NCBI GenBank assembly: GCA_035379945.1
Contig: DAOSWG010000008.1
Coordinates: 8,419 to 72,418, forward strand
Direction of reading: 5' to 3'
Origin: JAAYZB01 sp035379945
Lineage (GTDB): Bacteria; Bacillota_I; Bacilli_A; Izemoplasmatales; Hujiaoplasmataceae
DNA length: 64,000 bases
Position numbers and translations under genes: made by a program. The notes under the pieces were generated by a model that did no database searches, was not told the origin of the DNA, and was given only the letters and a program-made list of their open reading frames with translations. Shown here piece after piece: positions 24,585 through 33,395 of this stretch; positions within the stretch are counted from its first letter, which is position 1, and each line of letters begins with the position of its first letter.

Positions 24585-25535
24585 TCAGTTCAGTTTAGAC
24601 AGATAACCGTACAAATCACTCGGCTCCAGTTTCATGCTCAAGGCTTCATGGATGTCGCAATGTCCAACATTCATGCTACGGGCGTATACGGCTCTCCCCC
24701 CATATCCTTCCTTGAGGATATCGACGGCGTAAGATCCCATTTTGCTGGCAAGGATCCGGTCATATGAACTTGGCGTCCCGCCTCTTTGTATATAGCCGAG
24801 AACACAGGCCCTCGCTTCGTATTCGGATATCTCGTCGATTTCTCTGGCGAGTTCTCTGACATCGGTGATGTTTTCCGCCACCACGATGACAAGATGACGT
24901 TTGCCGATTTCTCTCGCATGGTGGACCTGCTTGAAAATCTCTTCCTTGTCAAATCCGGTATCACGCGTAATCACGATTTCCGCTCCGCAGGCAATGCCAG
25001 AATAAATGGCGAGATCACCGCAATTTCTTCCCATTACTTCGACCACAGTGCATCTTTGGTGGGAAAATGATGTGTCACGAAGTTTGTCTATGGCATCTAT
25101 AGCCGTATCAAGCGCTGTGAAAAACCCGATCGTGTATTCGGTTGACGCTATATCATTGTCAATAGTCCCGGGAAGGCCGATGCATGGCATTCCCATTTCG
25201 GTAAGAGCCATGGCTCCGCGATATGTTCCGTCTCCACCGATCGTCACTAGAGCGTCGATTCCGTGACTGCGAAGATTGTCGATGCCTTTTTGTCTTACTT
25301 CCTTTTCGACAAATTCCGGAAGCCGCGACGATCCGAGAATGGTTCCGCCCCGGTTGATTATCTGTCCGACATCGTTTCTTTCCAGTTTTCTTATCTTATT
25401 TTCCACCAGACCTTTGTAGCCGTCAAACACTCCATAAGCTTCCATCTTGTAGGAAATGGCCGTCCTTACGACGGCCCGAATTGCCGCGTTCATTCCAGGG
25501 GCGTCGCCACCGGATGTCAATACGCCGATTTTCAT
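24585..25535 (-). CDS. pfkA: 6-phosphofructokinase (ATP)
   Basis: Phosphorylates fructose 6-phosphate to fructose 1,6-bisphosphate in glycolysis. The 316-residue length is standard. Motifs: GVLTSGGDAPGMNAAIRA (ATP loop, residues 4-21), GGDGTYRGA near 102, TIDNDIASTEYTIGFFTA with the catalytic Asp near 125-142, and MGRNCGDLA near 170. The Gly-Gly-Asp-Gly signature points to ATP rather than pyrophosphate. AAAGGAGG precedes the ATG. It begins three bases after the dnaE stop, so the two form an operon, similar to the dnaE...pfkA order common in Bacillota. Confidence 0.98.
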   Translation of the reverse strand: MKIGVLTSGGDAPGMNAAIRAVVRTAISYKMEAYGVFDGYKGLVENKIRKLERNDVGQIINRGGTILGSSRLPEFVEKEVRQKGIDNLRSHGIDALVTIGGDGTYRGAMALTEMGMPCIGLPGTIDNDIASTEYTIGFFTALDTAIDAIDKLRDTSFSHQRCTVVEVMGRNCGDLAIYSGIACGAEIVITRDTGFDKEEIFKQVHHAREIGKRHLVIVVAENITDVRELAREIDEISEYEARACVLGYIQRGGTPSSYDRILASKMGSYAVDILKEGYGGRAVYARSMNVGHCDIHEALSMKLEPSDLYGYLSKLN

Positions 25536-25538
25536 CGT

Positions 25539-28500
25539 TTATTCCTCCTTTATCGGTTTCATGGATTCGATCACCATTTGTTGTACATTGTTACGAAGTT
25601 CTATTTTTCCTCTGACAATGTAGATTCCGCCTTTTTCCAAGGTGTTTTTGTAATTTCGGTAATCGCGGGGAAACAGTATGGCTTCCAGAGATACGAACAT
25701 GTCTTCGAATTCGAGAAAGGCCATCTCTTCCTGATTTTTCGTAGTAATTACTTTTATTTTCCGCAAAAGGGCCGCAAAGGTCGTTTCTTGTTTTTCCCGA
25801 AGCGTTGCTTCGGACAAAAGACTTATTCCCTCCCTCCGGAAACCGTCGCGGTATTTGGCCAATGGATGGAAACTCAAATTGAATCCGATCAGTTCTTTTT
25901 CCATGGATGCCAAATAATCGCGGTCATATTCCGGATATTCGACATAGACAAATCCGAGGTTTTCCAAACTTTGGTTCATGCTGCCGAGCATCATTATCTG
26001 TTTAAGGTTCATCATCATCGTCTGTTTGGTAAGTCCGAAATCATCGAAAACGCCAGCCATAATCATCGATTCGATTACTCTGACATTGATATCCTTTGCA
26101 CGAATAACAAAATCGGCAAAGCTTTTATATTCCCCTTCTTCCTGCAATTGATCCAAACGGTCGGCAACGACCGATCCGATATTCCGAATTCCTAAATACG
26201 GATAACGCATTCCCTCTTTTTCCATTTGGTAGTATTTGCGGGATTTGTTGATTCGTGGAGGCAGTATCTTTATTCCCAATTTCCGGCATTCCTGGATGTA
26301 TTCCAAAGTAGCTCCCTGCGATCCGGCAGCAGAATCCATCAGGACGGACATGAAATAGCCCGGATAATTGGCTTTGAGATACGCCATCCAGTATGCCACT
26401 AGACTATAAGCGACGGAATGACTCTTGTTGAAACCGTAATTGGCAAATTTTACAATGTAATCGTAGATCCGATTACTGACGGTTTCGTCCCGGTTCATCC
26501 GCCGGCACTTGTCTAGAAATTTTGTTCGTTCGGCAACCAATGTCTCTTCTTTTTTCTTGCTGACAGCTCGTCTCAAAACGTCTGCTTCGCCAAGGGAATA
26601 TCCTGCATATACATGGGCGATCTGCATGATCTGTTCCTGATACACTATGATTCCTTTGGTGGATTTCAGGATTGGTTCTAGTTCCGGATCGATGTAATCT
26701 ATCTTCTCCTGATTGTTCAAACGGCGAAGATAACTAGGAATGTTTTCCATCGGACCGGGACGGAAAAGTGCAATACATGTCGAGATATCCTCAAATTCAT
26801 GAATATTCATTTTCCCGAGTAGATTCATCATACCCCGTGATTCCAACTGAAAAATTCCGATGGTCCGCACTTCGCGTAAAAGCGCGAATGTCTTGACATC
26901 GTCTAACGGGAGTTTGTATATATCGATTGTCTTTCCAATGTTTTCCTTGACTGCTTCCAGCACCCGGCGGATGATAGTAAGATTTCTGATTCCGAGAAAA
27001 TCTATCTTTAACAATCCCAATTTTTCCAGATCGATCGCTTCGTATTGCGTCTGGTACAAATCAAGCAACCCGGGTTGCACCGGAACATGATCCGTTATCG
27101 GCGCTTCGGAAATAATAATACCGGCAGCATGGGTAGAAATATGTTTCGGGAGATCGGCGATTTTCTCAGCGATGTCAAACAGCATCTTTATTTCCGGGGT
27201 TTTCATGAGATAATCGTACTTTTCCGAATTGTCATGTTTGAACGTAACAATTGAATTGTCGGTTTCCGAGATATATTTGGTTACTTCATCAATGATCACT
27301 GGTTTCGTTCCAAGCACTCTTCCAGCTTCTCTCAGAGCGCTTTTCCCTTGGAAAGTGCCGAAAGCGACGATATTGCTCACATGGTCCTTTCCATATTTTT
27401 CCGATACATAGCGTATGACTTCGTCTCTCTTGTCATCGGGAAAATCCAGATCGATATCCGGCATAGTGATTCGTTCCGGATTAAGGAAGCGTTCAAAATA
27501 AAGATCGAAATCCAACGGATCGACATCTACTATTCCCAAAACATAGGCAACCAAAGATCCGGCCGAAGAACCACGTCCCGGGCCAACCAAGATGCCTGCC
27601 TTTTTGGCATAAAGAACGATATCCCAGACAATGAGAAAATAATCCTCGTAGCCCATCCCTTCAATGATTTTCAATTCATGGGCGAGTCTTTCCCGATAAA
27701 TGTCTTTGTTTTTCGTTTTTGTTTTCTTCGATTCCAGACGTTTTTCCAATCCTTTTTCAGCCAACGCACGAAGATATTTTGCAGCCTTGTGTCCGTCAGG
27801 TACTGGATATTTTGGCAAATACAAATGTCCATATTCAAATTCAAGATTTATTTCGGAAATCATAATGTTTGTATTATTGATCGATTTGCGATAATCCCCA
27901 TACATTTTGTCGAGTCTGGCGGGAGACTTGAAATCATAAACAGCTTCCGCTTCAGTCAACAAATCCGATTCTTCCAAAGAGCTTTCTTTGAGGATTGCCT
28001 TGAGAACTCTCGATGCGACGATATCCTCTTTGCTCATGTAAAGCACTTTGTTCATTATGACAGTTTTATATAGATTCACCAGTTCGGAAGCCACTTGCGT
28101 TTCCGTTTCGAAATCATTAAGATCCAAGCCGAGATATAATTCCCGACAATTCTCTTCGATTAATCTGATGATCTGATTCGCAAACGAAAAATCGCCTCCG
28201 GCGACAGCTCGGTGAACTTCCCCGGCGTCAGCCATGATGACGCAGATCACTCCGTTGCTATTTTCTTTCAGATTACCAAGTTGAACATGGTCTTTGTCGT
28301 TAGACAGTTGTGAACTGATTTTAACCAGATTTCTGTATCCAATATCGTTTTTAGCCAATAACAAAAGCGGAAGATCGCGAAAGATTTCCGCTGTGGCTTC
28401 TACATACATTCCGATTACCGGCTTGATGCCGGCGTTTTTGCAGGCCTGATGGAATTTCAAAGCACCGTAAAGGCGTCCCCGATCGGCGATTCCGAGCGTG

Positions 28501-28601
28501 CGGAATCCTTGCTTTTTTGCATTTTCTACCAAAGCATCGATGCCGATAAGGCTTCCGTTGAAAGAGTATCCGGTCTGAATATACAGATCAAAATCTATCA
28601 A
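25539..28601 (-). CDS. dnaE: DNA polymerase III alpha subunit, DnaE type
   Basis: The replicative or error-prone alpha polymerase, C-family, about 1020 residues. The N-terminal PHP domain has lost metal ligands: the usual HxH segment reads LYIQTGYSF and the next motif reads IADRGRLYG, so it cannot be an active exonuclease. The polymerase core is intact, with VGPGRGSSAGSLVAY and the catalytic PDIDLDFPD. A helix-hairpin-helix and an OB-fold region (TFAALLRKIKVITTK onwards) close the chain. The start is unclear: a TTG at 28599-28601 follows GGTGA, with the -10 box only about 17 bases upstream. Frame upstream to 28634 overlaps that promoter and is unlikely to be translated. Confidence 0.95.
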   Translation of the reverse strand: MIDFDLYIQTGYSFNGSLIGIDALVENAKKQGFRTLGIADRGRLYGALKFHQACKNAGIKPVIGMYVEATAEIFRDLPLLLLAKNDIGYRNLVKISSQLSNDKDHVQLGNLKENSNGVICVIMADAGEVHRAVAGGDFSFANQIIRLIEENCRELYLGLDLNDFETETQVASELVNLYKTVIMNKVLYMSKEDIVASRVLKAILKESSLEESDLLTEAEAVYDFKSPARLDKMYGDYRKSINNTNIMISEINLEFEYGHLYLPKYPVPDGHKAAKYLRALAEKGLEKRLESKKTKTKNKDIYRERLAHELKIIEGMGYEDYFLIVWDIVLYAKKAGILVGPGRGSSAGSLVAYVLGIVDVDPLDFDLYFERFLNPERITMPDIDLDFPDDKRDEVIRYVSEKYGKDHVSNIVAFGTFQGKSALREAGRVLGTKPVIIDEVTKYISETDNSIVTFKHDNSEKYDYLMKTPEIKMLFDIAEKIADLPKHISTHAAGIIISEAPITDHVPVQPGLLDLYQTQYEAIDLEKLGLLKIDFLGIRNLTIIRRVLEAVKENIGKTIDIYKLPLDDVKTFALLREVRTIGIFQLESRGMMNLLGKMNIHEFEDISTCIALFRPGPMENIPSYLRRLNNQEKIDYIDPELEPILKSTKGIIVYQEQIMQIAHVYAGYSLGEADVLRRAVSKKKEETLVAERTKFLDKCRRMNRDETVSNRIYDYIVKFANYGFNKSHSVAYSLVAYWMAYLKANYPGYFMSVLMDSAAGSQGATLEYIQECRKLGIKILPPRINKSRKYYQMEKEGMRYPYLGIRNIGSVVADRLDQLQEEGEYKSFADFVIRAKDINVRVIESMIMAGVFDDFGLTKQTMMMNLKQIMMLGSMNQSLENLGFVYVEYPEYDRDYLASMEKELIGFNLSFHPLAKYRDGFRREGISLLSEATLREKQETTFAALLRKIKVITTKNQEEMAFLEFEDMFVSLEAILFPRDYRNYKNTLEKGGIYIVRGKIELRNNVQQMVIESMKPIKEE

Positions 28602-28617
28602 GCTTATCACCGGTTTG

Positions 28618-28623
28618 ATTATA
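28618..28623 (-). promoter_or_regulatory. Extended -10 promoter of dnaE-pfkA
   Basis: TGTTATAAT on the minus strand, with TATAAT at 28618-28623 and a weak TTTAAT -35 at 17-base spacing. The predicted transcript would start only about ten bases before the dnaE start codon. Confidence 0.5.
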
Positions 28624-28650
28624 ACATATCGCAAAACATAATTAAATGCG

Positions 28651-29970
28651 CTATTTCTTTTTGTAGATAATCACCAATCCGGTTACGGCAATAAAAGCCA
28701 TGACCGATGTCCAAAAAATCGGACTTATAAGAAATCCAAAAGTGTTCTTATCTTTTTCGATGGAAAAAGTCAATCTTGAATACTCGCTGCCTTCCATCAT
28801 CAATATCACTTCATATTTACCGGCTTCGTCCACTATACAATGTTCACTTTCCATCTCGCCGTTCATTAAAAAATCGCAGTTGGTCCATATTTCCACCGAG
28901 TCTGTGTAAATCGCGCCGTTGTCTGCTCCAAAGAGCGCCGGTAATATGGAAAAGGATACTGTTTCTTCCATGCCTCCGACACCGGAAGCGACCAATACGT
29001 ATGAACCGGCTTTCGAAATTATGCCCCCTTCGTATATCTCTCCATTTATGACAAGTTCGGTCGTATTCGCAAAAATGCGGATTCCTTCCGAAGTTTCCAT
29101 GCCGTCATATACATTCTCCAAACGAATCGCAATCGAAAAAAGATAATTTTTTTCATATCCGCCTTCTCCGACGATTGTCAGTTCGTGGATTCCGGCAATG
29201 GAAACAGTTGATCCGGACAAAAAAGTGGTATCATCCAAATAAAGGTCCCCCTTAGCAAATATTGTCACTTCGTCCGTATATAATTTGCCGTTTTCTATTC
29301 CCTCAACAAGCGGGTCGACGACGATATTGAATTCTTTGATTCCGATATCGTCTTCGATAATTATATCGTAATTACCCGGAGTGCTTATATCGATCGATTC
29401 TACATACGTCCCGTTCACTTGAGCTGTTCCCTGATATTGATAATTGAAAGTATTCTCATACGTTCCGGCTACGTCTTTTTCATAACAAAGCGAAAGATAA
29501 CTGTTGATAATGTCGACTTTTTCATTGGCCCACTTTACCAGCAACAAGAAATTCCTGTTGCCGTAACATACGGGAATATCCCGATAATCCAAACGGCCCT
29601 GAACATTGCCGTTGGCGCTGTAAGTAACGATGCTGATACCACAAAAAATGATTCCAGTTTCATCGTTTACCATATATCTTTCATAGACAACAGCGATGTT
29701 TTTTTCTAGTACAGCCATAAAAACAGCATGTTCGCTCATACCAGAATCAAACATGACGGTAATCGTTTCTTCTTCTGACTTTACCTGCAAATATCCGTCC
29801 GATTCAACCAGAAACTCTCCCGTCACGTATCCGTATGAATATAAGATTCCCTCATATTCATAATTGCCAAGGACCGTATAAGAATAACCGCTCAAATCTT
29901 CTTGTGCCGTCATAGGAAGAAAAAATGACGTCAAGAACAACACAAATGTTAAAAGCCGTCTCGCAAGCAT
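28651..29970 (-). CDS. Membrane-anchored surface protein with three Ig-like repeats
   Basis: A 439-residue predicted extracellular protein. Residues 1-22 are a signal peptide (LLTFVLFLTSFFLPMTAQ). An N-terminal beta-rich domain is followed by three related units of about 75-80 residues. Each opens with a G..NG.IYTD or similar turn (GIENGKLYTDEVTIFAKGD, GMETSEGIRIFAN, GADNGAIYTDSVEIWTN), then a short 'G' hairpin, an AG.(H/Y)E(L/V) strand and a closing FSI strand. The C-terminus is one membrane helix (FWTSVMAFIAVTGLVIIYKKK) with a basic stop. No catalytic motif or sortase signal is seen; I do not recognise a family. Its ribosome site lies inside the ackA terminator stem. Confidence 0.8.
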   Translation of the reverse strand: MLARRLLTFVLFLTSFFLPMTAQEDLSGYSYTVLGNYEYEGILYSYGYVTGEFLVESDGYLQVKSEEETITVMFDSGMSEHAVFMAVLEKNIAVVYERYMVNDETGIIFCGISIVTYSANGNVQGRLDYRDIPVCYGNRNFLLLVKWANEKVDIINSYLSLCYEKDVAGTYENTFNYQYQGTAQVNGTYVESIDISTPGNYDIIIEDDIGIKEFNIVVDPLVEGIENGKLYTDEVTIFAKGDLYLDDTTFLSGSTVSIAGIHELTIVGEGGYEKNYLFSIAIRLENVYDGMETSEGIRIFANTTELVINGEIYEGGIISKAGSYVLVASGVGGMEETVSFSILPALFGADNGAIYTDSVEIWTNCDFLMNGEMESEHCIVDEAGKYEVILMMEGSEYSRLTFSIEKDKNTFGFLISPIFWTSVMAFIAVTGLVIIYKKK

Positions 29971-30017
29971 AAAAAAACCTCCCGCGCTTTCATATTATGA
30001 ATTATACGCGCGAGAGG
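29971..30017 (-). terminator. Terminator of ackA overlapping the ribosome site of the next gene
   Basis: On the minus strand CCTCTCGCGC (30008-30017) pairs with GCGCGGGAGG (29978-29987), followed by seven T (29971-29977) and directly by the ATG of the surface-protein gene. The loop can form a nested TTCATA/TATGAA hairpin. The GGGAGG of the 3' arm is also the ribosome site of the downstream gene. Confidence 0.8.
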
Positions 30018-30032
30018 ATTTGTTTCTTTTTC

Positions 30033-31223
30033 TTACTTCTTGCAAAGTGCCAAGGTATCCCTGGCGATCATGACTTCTTCGTTCGTCGGCACCACGTAGA
30101 CTTTTATTTTGGAATCCGGTGTTGATATCAGTTTTTCGACACCGTGGCATTCATTCAATTCCGGATCAATTTTAACACCCAAAACTTTCAAACGCTTGAC
30201 CACATCATGTCTCATGGTCGGCGCATTTTCTCCGATTCCGGCTGTGAAGACGATGGCGTCGGCGCCTTCCAGATAAACGTAATAACTTGCTATGTAATCT
30301 GCTATGCGTTTGGCTTGAATATCGATCGCCAACTGAGCACGGGCGTTGCCTTTTTCCGCCGCATCGACGATATCGCGAGAATCTGAAGACACTCCGGATA
30401 CGCCAAGATATCCCGATTGCTTGTTGAGCATGTTGGTGATTTCCTTGGCGGATTTGTTTTTTTGGCCCATCATGTACTCAACTACGGCCGGGTCGATATT
30501 TCCCGTCCTCGTACCCATCGGTATGCCTTCGAGCGGAGTGAGTCCCATTGATGTATCCACGCATTTCCCGTCTTTAACAGCGCAAAGCGACGCGCCGTTG
30601 CCGATATGGGCGATTATCAATTTAGTGTTTTCTGGTTTCTTTCCCAAAATTTCTGCGGTTCTTTGGGTCACGTAGCGGTATGAGGTTCCGTGAAAACCGT
30701 ATTTACGTACATGATACCGCTCGTACCATTCGTAAGGAACGGCATACATGAATGATTCTTCCGGCATTGTCTGATGAAAAGCCGTATCGAATACGCCGAC
30801 ATTTTTAACATGAGGCAATATCTCCATAAAAGCTCTGATACCGGTAAGATTCGGAACCAGATGCAAAGGCCCGAGATCGATAATGCTTTCGATGATTCCG
30901 ATTTCCTTTTCGGTGATGATGCAGGATTCGGTGAGATAGCTTCCCCCATGCAGAATTCGGTGCCCGACTCCTTCGATTTCATCGAACGATTTGATGATCT
31001 TCAGATCTATCAATTTTTCCAGCAACAACCGAACGGCAACGCTGTGGTTGGGAATATCTTTCTTTTCCTCGATCCTTTCACCTTTGTACTTGATGACGAA
31101 TACCGGATCCTTCATGCCGATTCTTTCCACGATTCCGCTAGTGATCAGAGTTTCCTCCGGCATTTCCAGGAGTTGGAATTTCAGGGATGAGCTTCCGGCG
31201 TTTACTGCCATGATTTTTGCCAT
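30033..31223 (-). CDS. ackA: Acetate kinase
   Basis: Makes ATP and acetate from acetyl phosphate in fermentation. The 396-residue protein is full length. Motifs: MAVNAGSSSLKFQL at the N-terminus, GHRILHGG near residue 107, HIGNGASLCAVKDGKC near 207, and TAGIGENAP near 323 in the ATPase fold. It begins four bases after the stop of the ytxK-like methyltransferase gene, the same neighbour order as in Bacillus (ytxK-ackA). No pta gene is in the window. The terminator downstream may also limit the surface-protein gene. Confidence 0.98.
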   Translation of the reverse strand: MAKIMAVNAGSSSLKFQLLEMPEETLITSGIVERIGMKDPVFVIKYKGERIEEKKDIPNHSVAVRLLLEKLIDLKIIKSFDEIEGVGHRILHGGSYLTESCIITEKEIGIIESIIDLGPLHLVPNLTGIRAFMEILPHVKNVGVFDTAFHQTMPEESFMYAVPYEWYERYHVRKYGFHGTSYRYVTQRTAEILGKKPENTKLIIAHIGNGASLCAVKDGKCVDTSMGLTPLEGIPMGTRTGNIDPAVVEYMMGQKNKSAKEITNMLNKQSGYLGVSGVSSDSRDIVDAAEKGNARAQLAIDIQAKRIADYIASYYVYLEGADAIVFTAGIGENAPTMRHDVVKRLKVLGVKIDPELNECHGVEKLISTPDSKIKVYVVPTNEEVMIARDTLALCKK

Positions 31224-31227
31224 TTTG

Positions 31228-32154
31228 TCATTTATCCTTTCTGTCTATATAACGATCAAACCAATCGTTGATATGCGCAAGTGTTTTTTTGAATTCATCT
31301 TGATCGGCGAACGAAGGGATTTCCGCAATCAGAAAATTCTCGTTTTTCTTTTTGGCGTCCGTCTTTTTTCTGAGGATTAAGATGCTTTTTCCCAATTTTT
31401 TAAAGAGATCGTCAGGTAATTTTATCAATCCAATAGCCAGATATTTCGCCAATATGGAATCACGATAGTCTCTGGTGTCGGTAATGTCGAAAAAATCATT
31501 CGGTATCACCGAAACGACATAACCGTCATTGATCAGATTATCATAGTGATGTTCCAAAACCTTATAGGGAAAATAATCATGTTCGGATTCATCCGAAAAA
31601 GGAAAATCAGTGACGATGATATCGGCTTTGACACCCTCTAAAGATAAAGTATCCGCAAGAATTATGTTTGCTTTCTCGCCAAGCATGTTCATCAGCGCCA
31701 TAGCCAGATTCCCGCATTCCTTGTCTATATCGCATCCGATAGCGGTAGTTTTGCGGTCAAGATTGTTCACGACTGAAGCTAGGAGGTTTCCCGTTCCGAC
31801 CAAAGGATCGAAGATTGTCGGTTCTTCCGGAACTACCGCTAGTCTTTCAACCAAATACGATACCAACACGCCAATGGTATCCGGAGTGATGAACGAATTG
31901 GATCTGCCTTCTTGTTTCAACCTTTTCAATACGGCCAGTTGGAAAGCTTTGCGAATTTCTTCTTTTCCTAGTTTCAGTTCCTTGACTGATTCGATTATAT
32001 TTCTTATTTCCTTGTCTTCTTGATCAGCAGCAAAAATGACGTTGCAAGCCGTCGCAACGCCTTCGATGCCGTTCATTTGCCTTTTAGCGGAATAAAGCGA
32101 AGCAATTTCGTCAATTGCGTAGAATAATTTCTCGATGTTGTTATGATCAAGCAT
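31228..32154 (-). CDS. YtxK-like class I methyltransferase
   Basis: A 309-residue protein of the adenine-specific DNA methylase-like family found upstream of ackA in many Bacillota (YtxK). After a helical N-terminal domain comes the SAM-binding motif FDPLVGTGNLL (near residue 133). The catalytic position, NPPY in true N6-adenine enzymes, reads TDFPF, so DNA adenine methylation is doubtful. The ATG at 32152-32154 was chosen: AAGGTGAGG lies just upstream and the promoter is close; a longer frame would start inside the promoter. The substrate is unknown. Confidence 0.85.
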   Translation of the reverse strand: MLDHNNIEKLFYAIDEIASLYSAKRQMNGIEGVATACNVIFAADQEDKEIRNIIESVKELKLGKEEIRKAFQLAVLKRLKQEGRSNSFITPDTIGVLVSYLVERLAVVPEEPTIFDPLVGTGNLLASVVNNLDRKTTAIGCDIDKECGNLAMALMNMLGEKANIILADTLSLEGVKADIIVTDFPFSDESEHDYFPYKVLEHHYDNLINDGYVVSVIPNDFFDITDTRDYRDSILAKYLAIGLIKLPDDLFKKLGKSILILRKKTDAKKKNENFLIAEIPSFADQDEFKKTLAHINDWFDRYIDRKDK

Positions 32155-32171
32155 AGCCTCACCTTTTGTTA

Positions 32172-32200
32172 ATTTTATCATAGGTTAGCCGATTTCTCAA
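32172..32200 (-). promoter_or_regulatory. Promoter of the ytxK-like gene and ackA
   Basis: TTGAGA (32195-32200) and TAAAAT (32172-32177) on the minus strand with 17 bases between, plus an extended TGA before the -10. Confidence 0.65.
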
Positions 32201-32239
32201 TACAAATCCGGTCTCCAGTTTCTATTGTGAGGACCTTGC

Positions 32240-32268
32240 TTGCAAAAGTGTCCTCATGTTGGTAAAAT
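32240..32268 (+). promoter_or_regulatory. Promoter of yidD
   Basis: TTGCAA (32240-32245) and TAAAAT (32263-32268) with a 17-base spacer and a TGG extension before the -10. Confidence 0.65.
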
Positions 32269-32287
32269 TAACGATGGTGAAACCATT

Positions 32288-32530
32288 ATGAGAAAACTTG
32301 CAATCAAGCTGATCAGGCTTTATCAAAAGGCATCGGTAGGAAAAAGACCTACATGCCGATATCGTCCGACATGTTCTAGTTATGCCATTCAATGCTACCA
32401 AAACTATAATGTTTTTTCCGCAACCATTCTAACAATATGGCGTATTTTACGATGCAATCCTCTCTCTCAGGGAGGCTACGATCCGATTCCAAAAGTGAAA
32501 AAAGCTGAACGTGAACGTATAAAAGGCTGA
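32288..32530 (+). CDS. yidD: Membrane protein insertion efficiency factor YidD
   Basis: An 80-residue protein with the YidD signature: MRKLAIKLIRLYQK amphipathic helix, then CRYRPTCSSYAIQC (the conserved Cys-rich block, residues 20-34), then ILRCNPLSQGGYDPIP. YidD sits at the inner membrane face and helps YidC insert proteins. The ATG at 32288 follows GGTGA by eight bases. In many genomes it neighbours rnpA-yidC, but here it stands alone with its own promoter and terminator. Confidence 0.93.
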   Translation: MRKLAIKLIRLYQKASVGKRPTCRYRPTCSSYAIQCYQNYNVFSATILTIWRILRCNPLSQGGYDPIPKVKKAERERIKG

Positions 32531-32594
32531 TGCGCCAAAGTGTTTGCCGGCCTTTTCAATACTGGAAAAGGTAAAAACAAAAATCCATAAAGAA

Positions 32595-32632
32595 AGTCAT
32601 ACCGGAATTGAAATCCGGTATGACTGTTTTTA
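32595..32632 (+). terminator. Terminator between yidD and the ABC permease gene
   Basis: AGTCATACCGGA and TCCGGTATGACT form a 12-bp perfect stem with a seven-base loop, followed by a T-rich stretch on the plus strand. It may also act for the convergent ABC operon. Confidence 0.85.
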
Positions 32633-32657
32633 TATTGTGTTTCTTTTTGATTGTTTG

Positions 32658-33395
32658 TTAATTGTTATCGCTATTCATTTTCTTTTTGAAAGCGACAATG
32701 GCAATTGCGATCATCGCGACGGCATATCCGATGACCCACCACAAATCTGGCATTATTTCACTATAATTACCGGAAAGCGCTGCTCTTCCAGCATCTGCCG
32801 CATGAACAAAAGGCAATGCCTCAGCCACGATTTTGAATCCTTTCCCGACCAGATTGATATCGAACCACGTTCCGGAAAGCCAACCGGTGAGATTGGTCAA
32901 CAACGCTCCGCATATTCCGCCAACCTGTTTATCGGTAAAAACGCTGCCGCAAAACAGACCGATGGCGATAAAAAACAAAATTGCCGGAACGGATACAAAA
33001 ATGCATAACAGTATATTCCAGGTCGCCCCAAGGCCAAGCACCATGGCGGCCAAAAAACATATACCGATTTGGACAATCGCCATCGGAATCAAAGGCAGGG
33101 TGTATCCGGCGATGAAATCGCCTGATGTCATCGGAGAAGAAAACATTCTCATCATGAAGGAACTGCTTCTGTCTTTGGCAATCAGCACGCTGGAAAAAAG
33201 CGAAATGAAGGAAAGCCCGAAGATCGCGATCCCCGGAGTCATTTGGTCCAGTTCGAATAATTCAACCGGAACATTTGCCTGAATCGCCGTCAGAAGCATA
33301 ATCAAAACCAGCGGAAAGCCAAGCCCGAATGCCAGATTGAGAGGATCCCTGAGTATTTCCATTGTGTTTCTTTTCGCATACGCCCATGCTTTCAT
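32658..33395 (-). CDS. ABC-2 type transporter permease
   Basis: A 245-residue membrane protein with six predicted helices. It opens AWAYAKRNTMEILRDPLNLAFGL, a typical ABC-2 N-terminus, and has a large first extracellular loop, then RSSSFMMRMFSSPMTSGDFI between helices 2 and 3. It is encoded downstream of, and overlapping by four bases, the ATPase gene, so they form one exporter. ABC-2 exporters carry drugs, lipids or polysaccharides; no substrate can be named. The AbrB-type regulator is the first gene of this three-gene operon. Confidence 0.88.
   Translation of the reverse strand: MKAWAYAKRNTMEILRDPLNLAFGLGFPLVLIMLLTAIQANVPVELFELDQMTPGIAIFGLSFISLFSSVLIAKDRSSSFMMRMFSSPMTSGDFIAGYTLPLIPMAIVQIGICFLAAMVLGLGATWNILLCIFVSVPAILFFIAIGLFCGSVFTDKQVGGICGALLTNLTGWLSGTWFDINLVGKGFKIVAEALPFVHAADAGRAALSGNYSEIMPDLWWVIGYAVAMIAIAIVAFKKKMNSDNN

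Noticed and set aside
25263..26195. 310-residue rightward reading frame
   Set aside because: Antisense to pfkA and dnaE, with the same shadow-type composition.
27348..28073. 241-residue rightward reading frame
   Set aside because: Antisense to the dnaE N-terminal half; no signals.
28602..28634. Longer dnaE N-terminus from TTG at 28634
   Set aside because: It covers the TATAAT promoter element and adds residues not found before the PHP domain in relatives.
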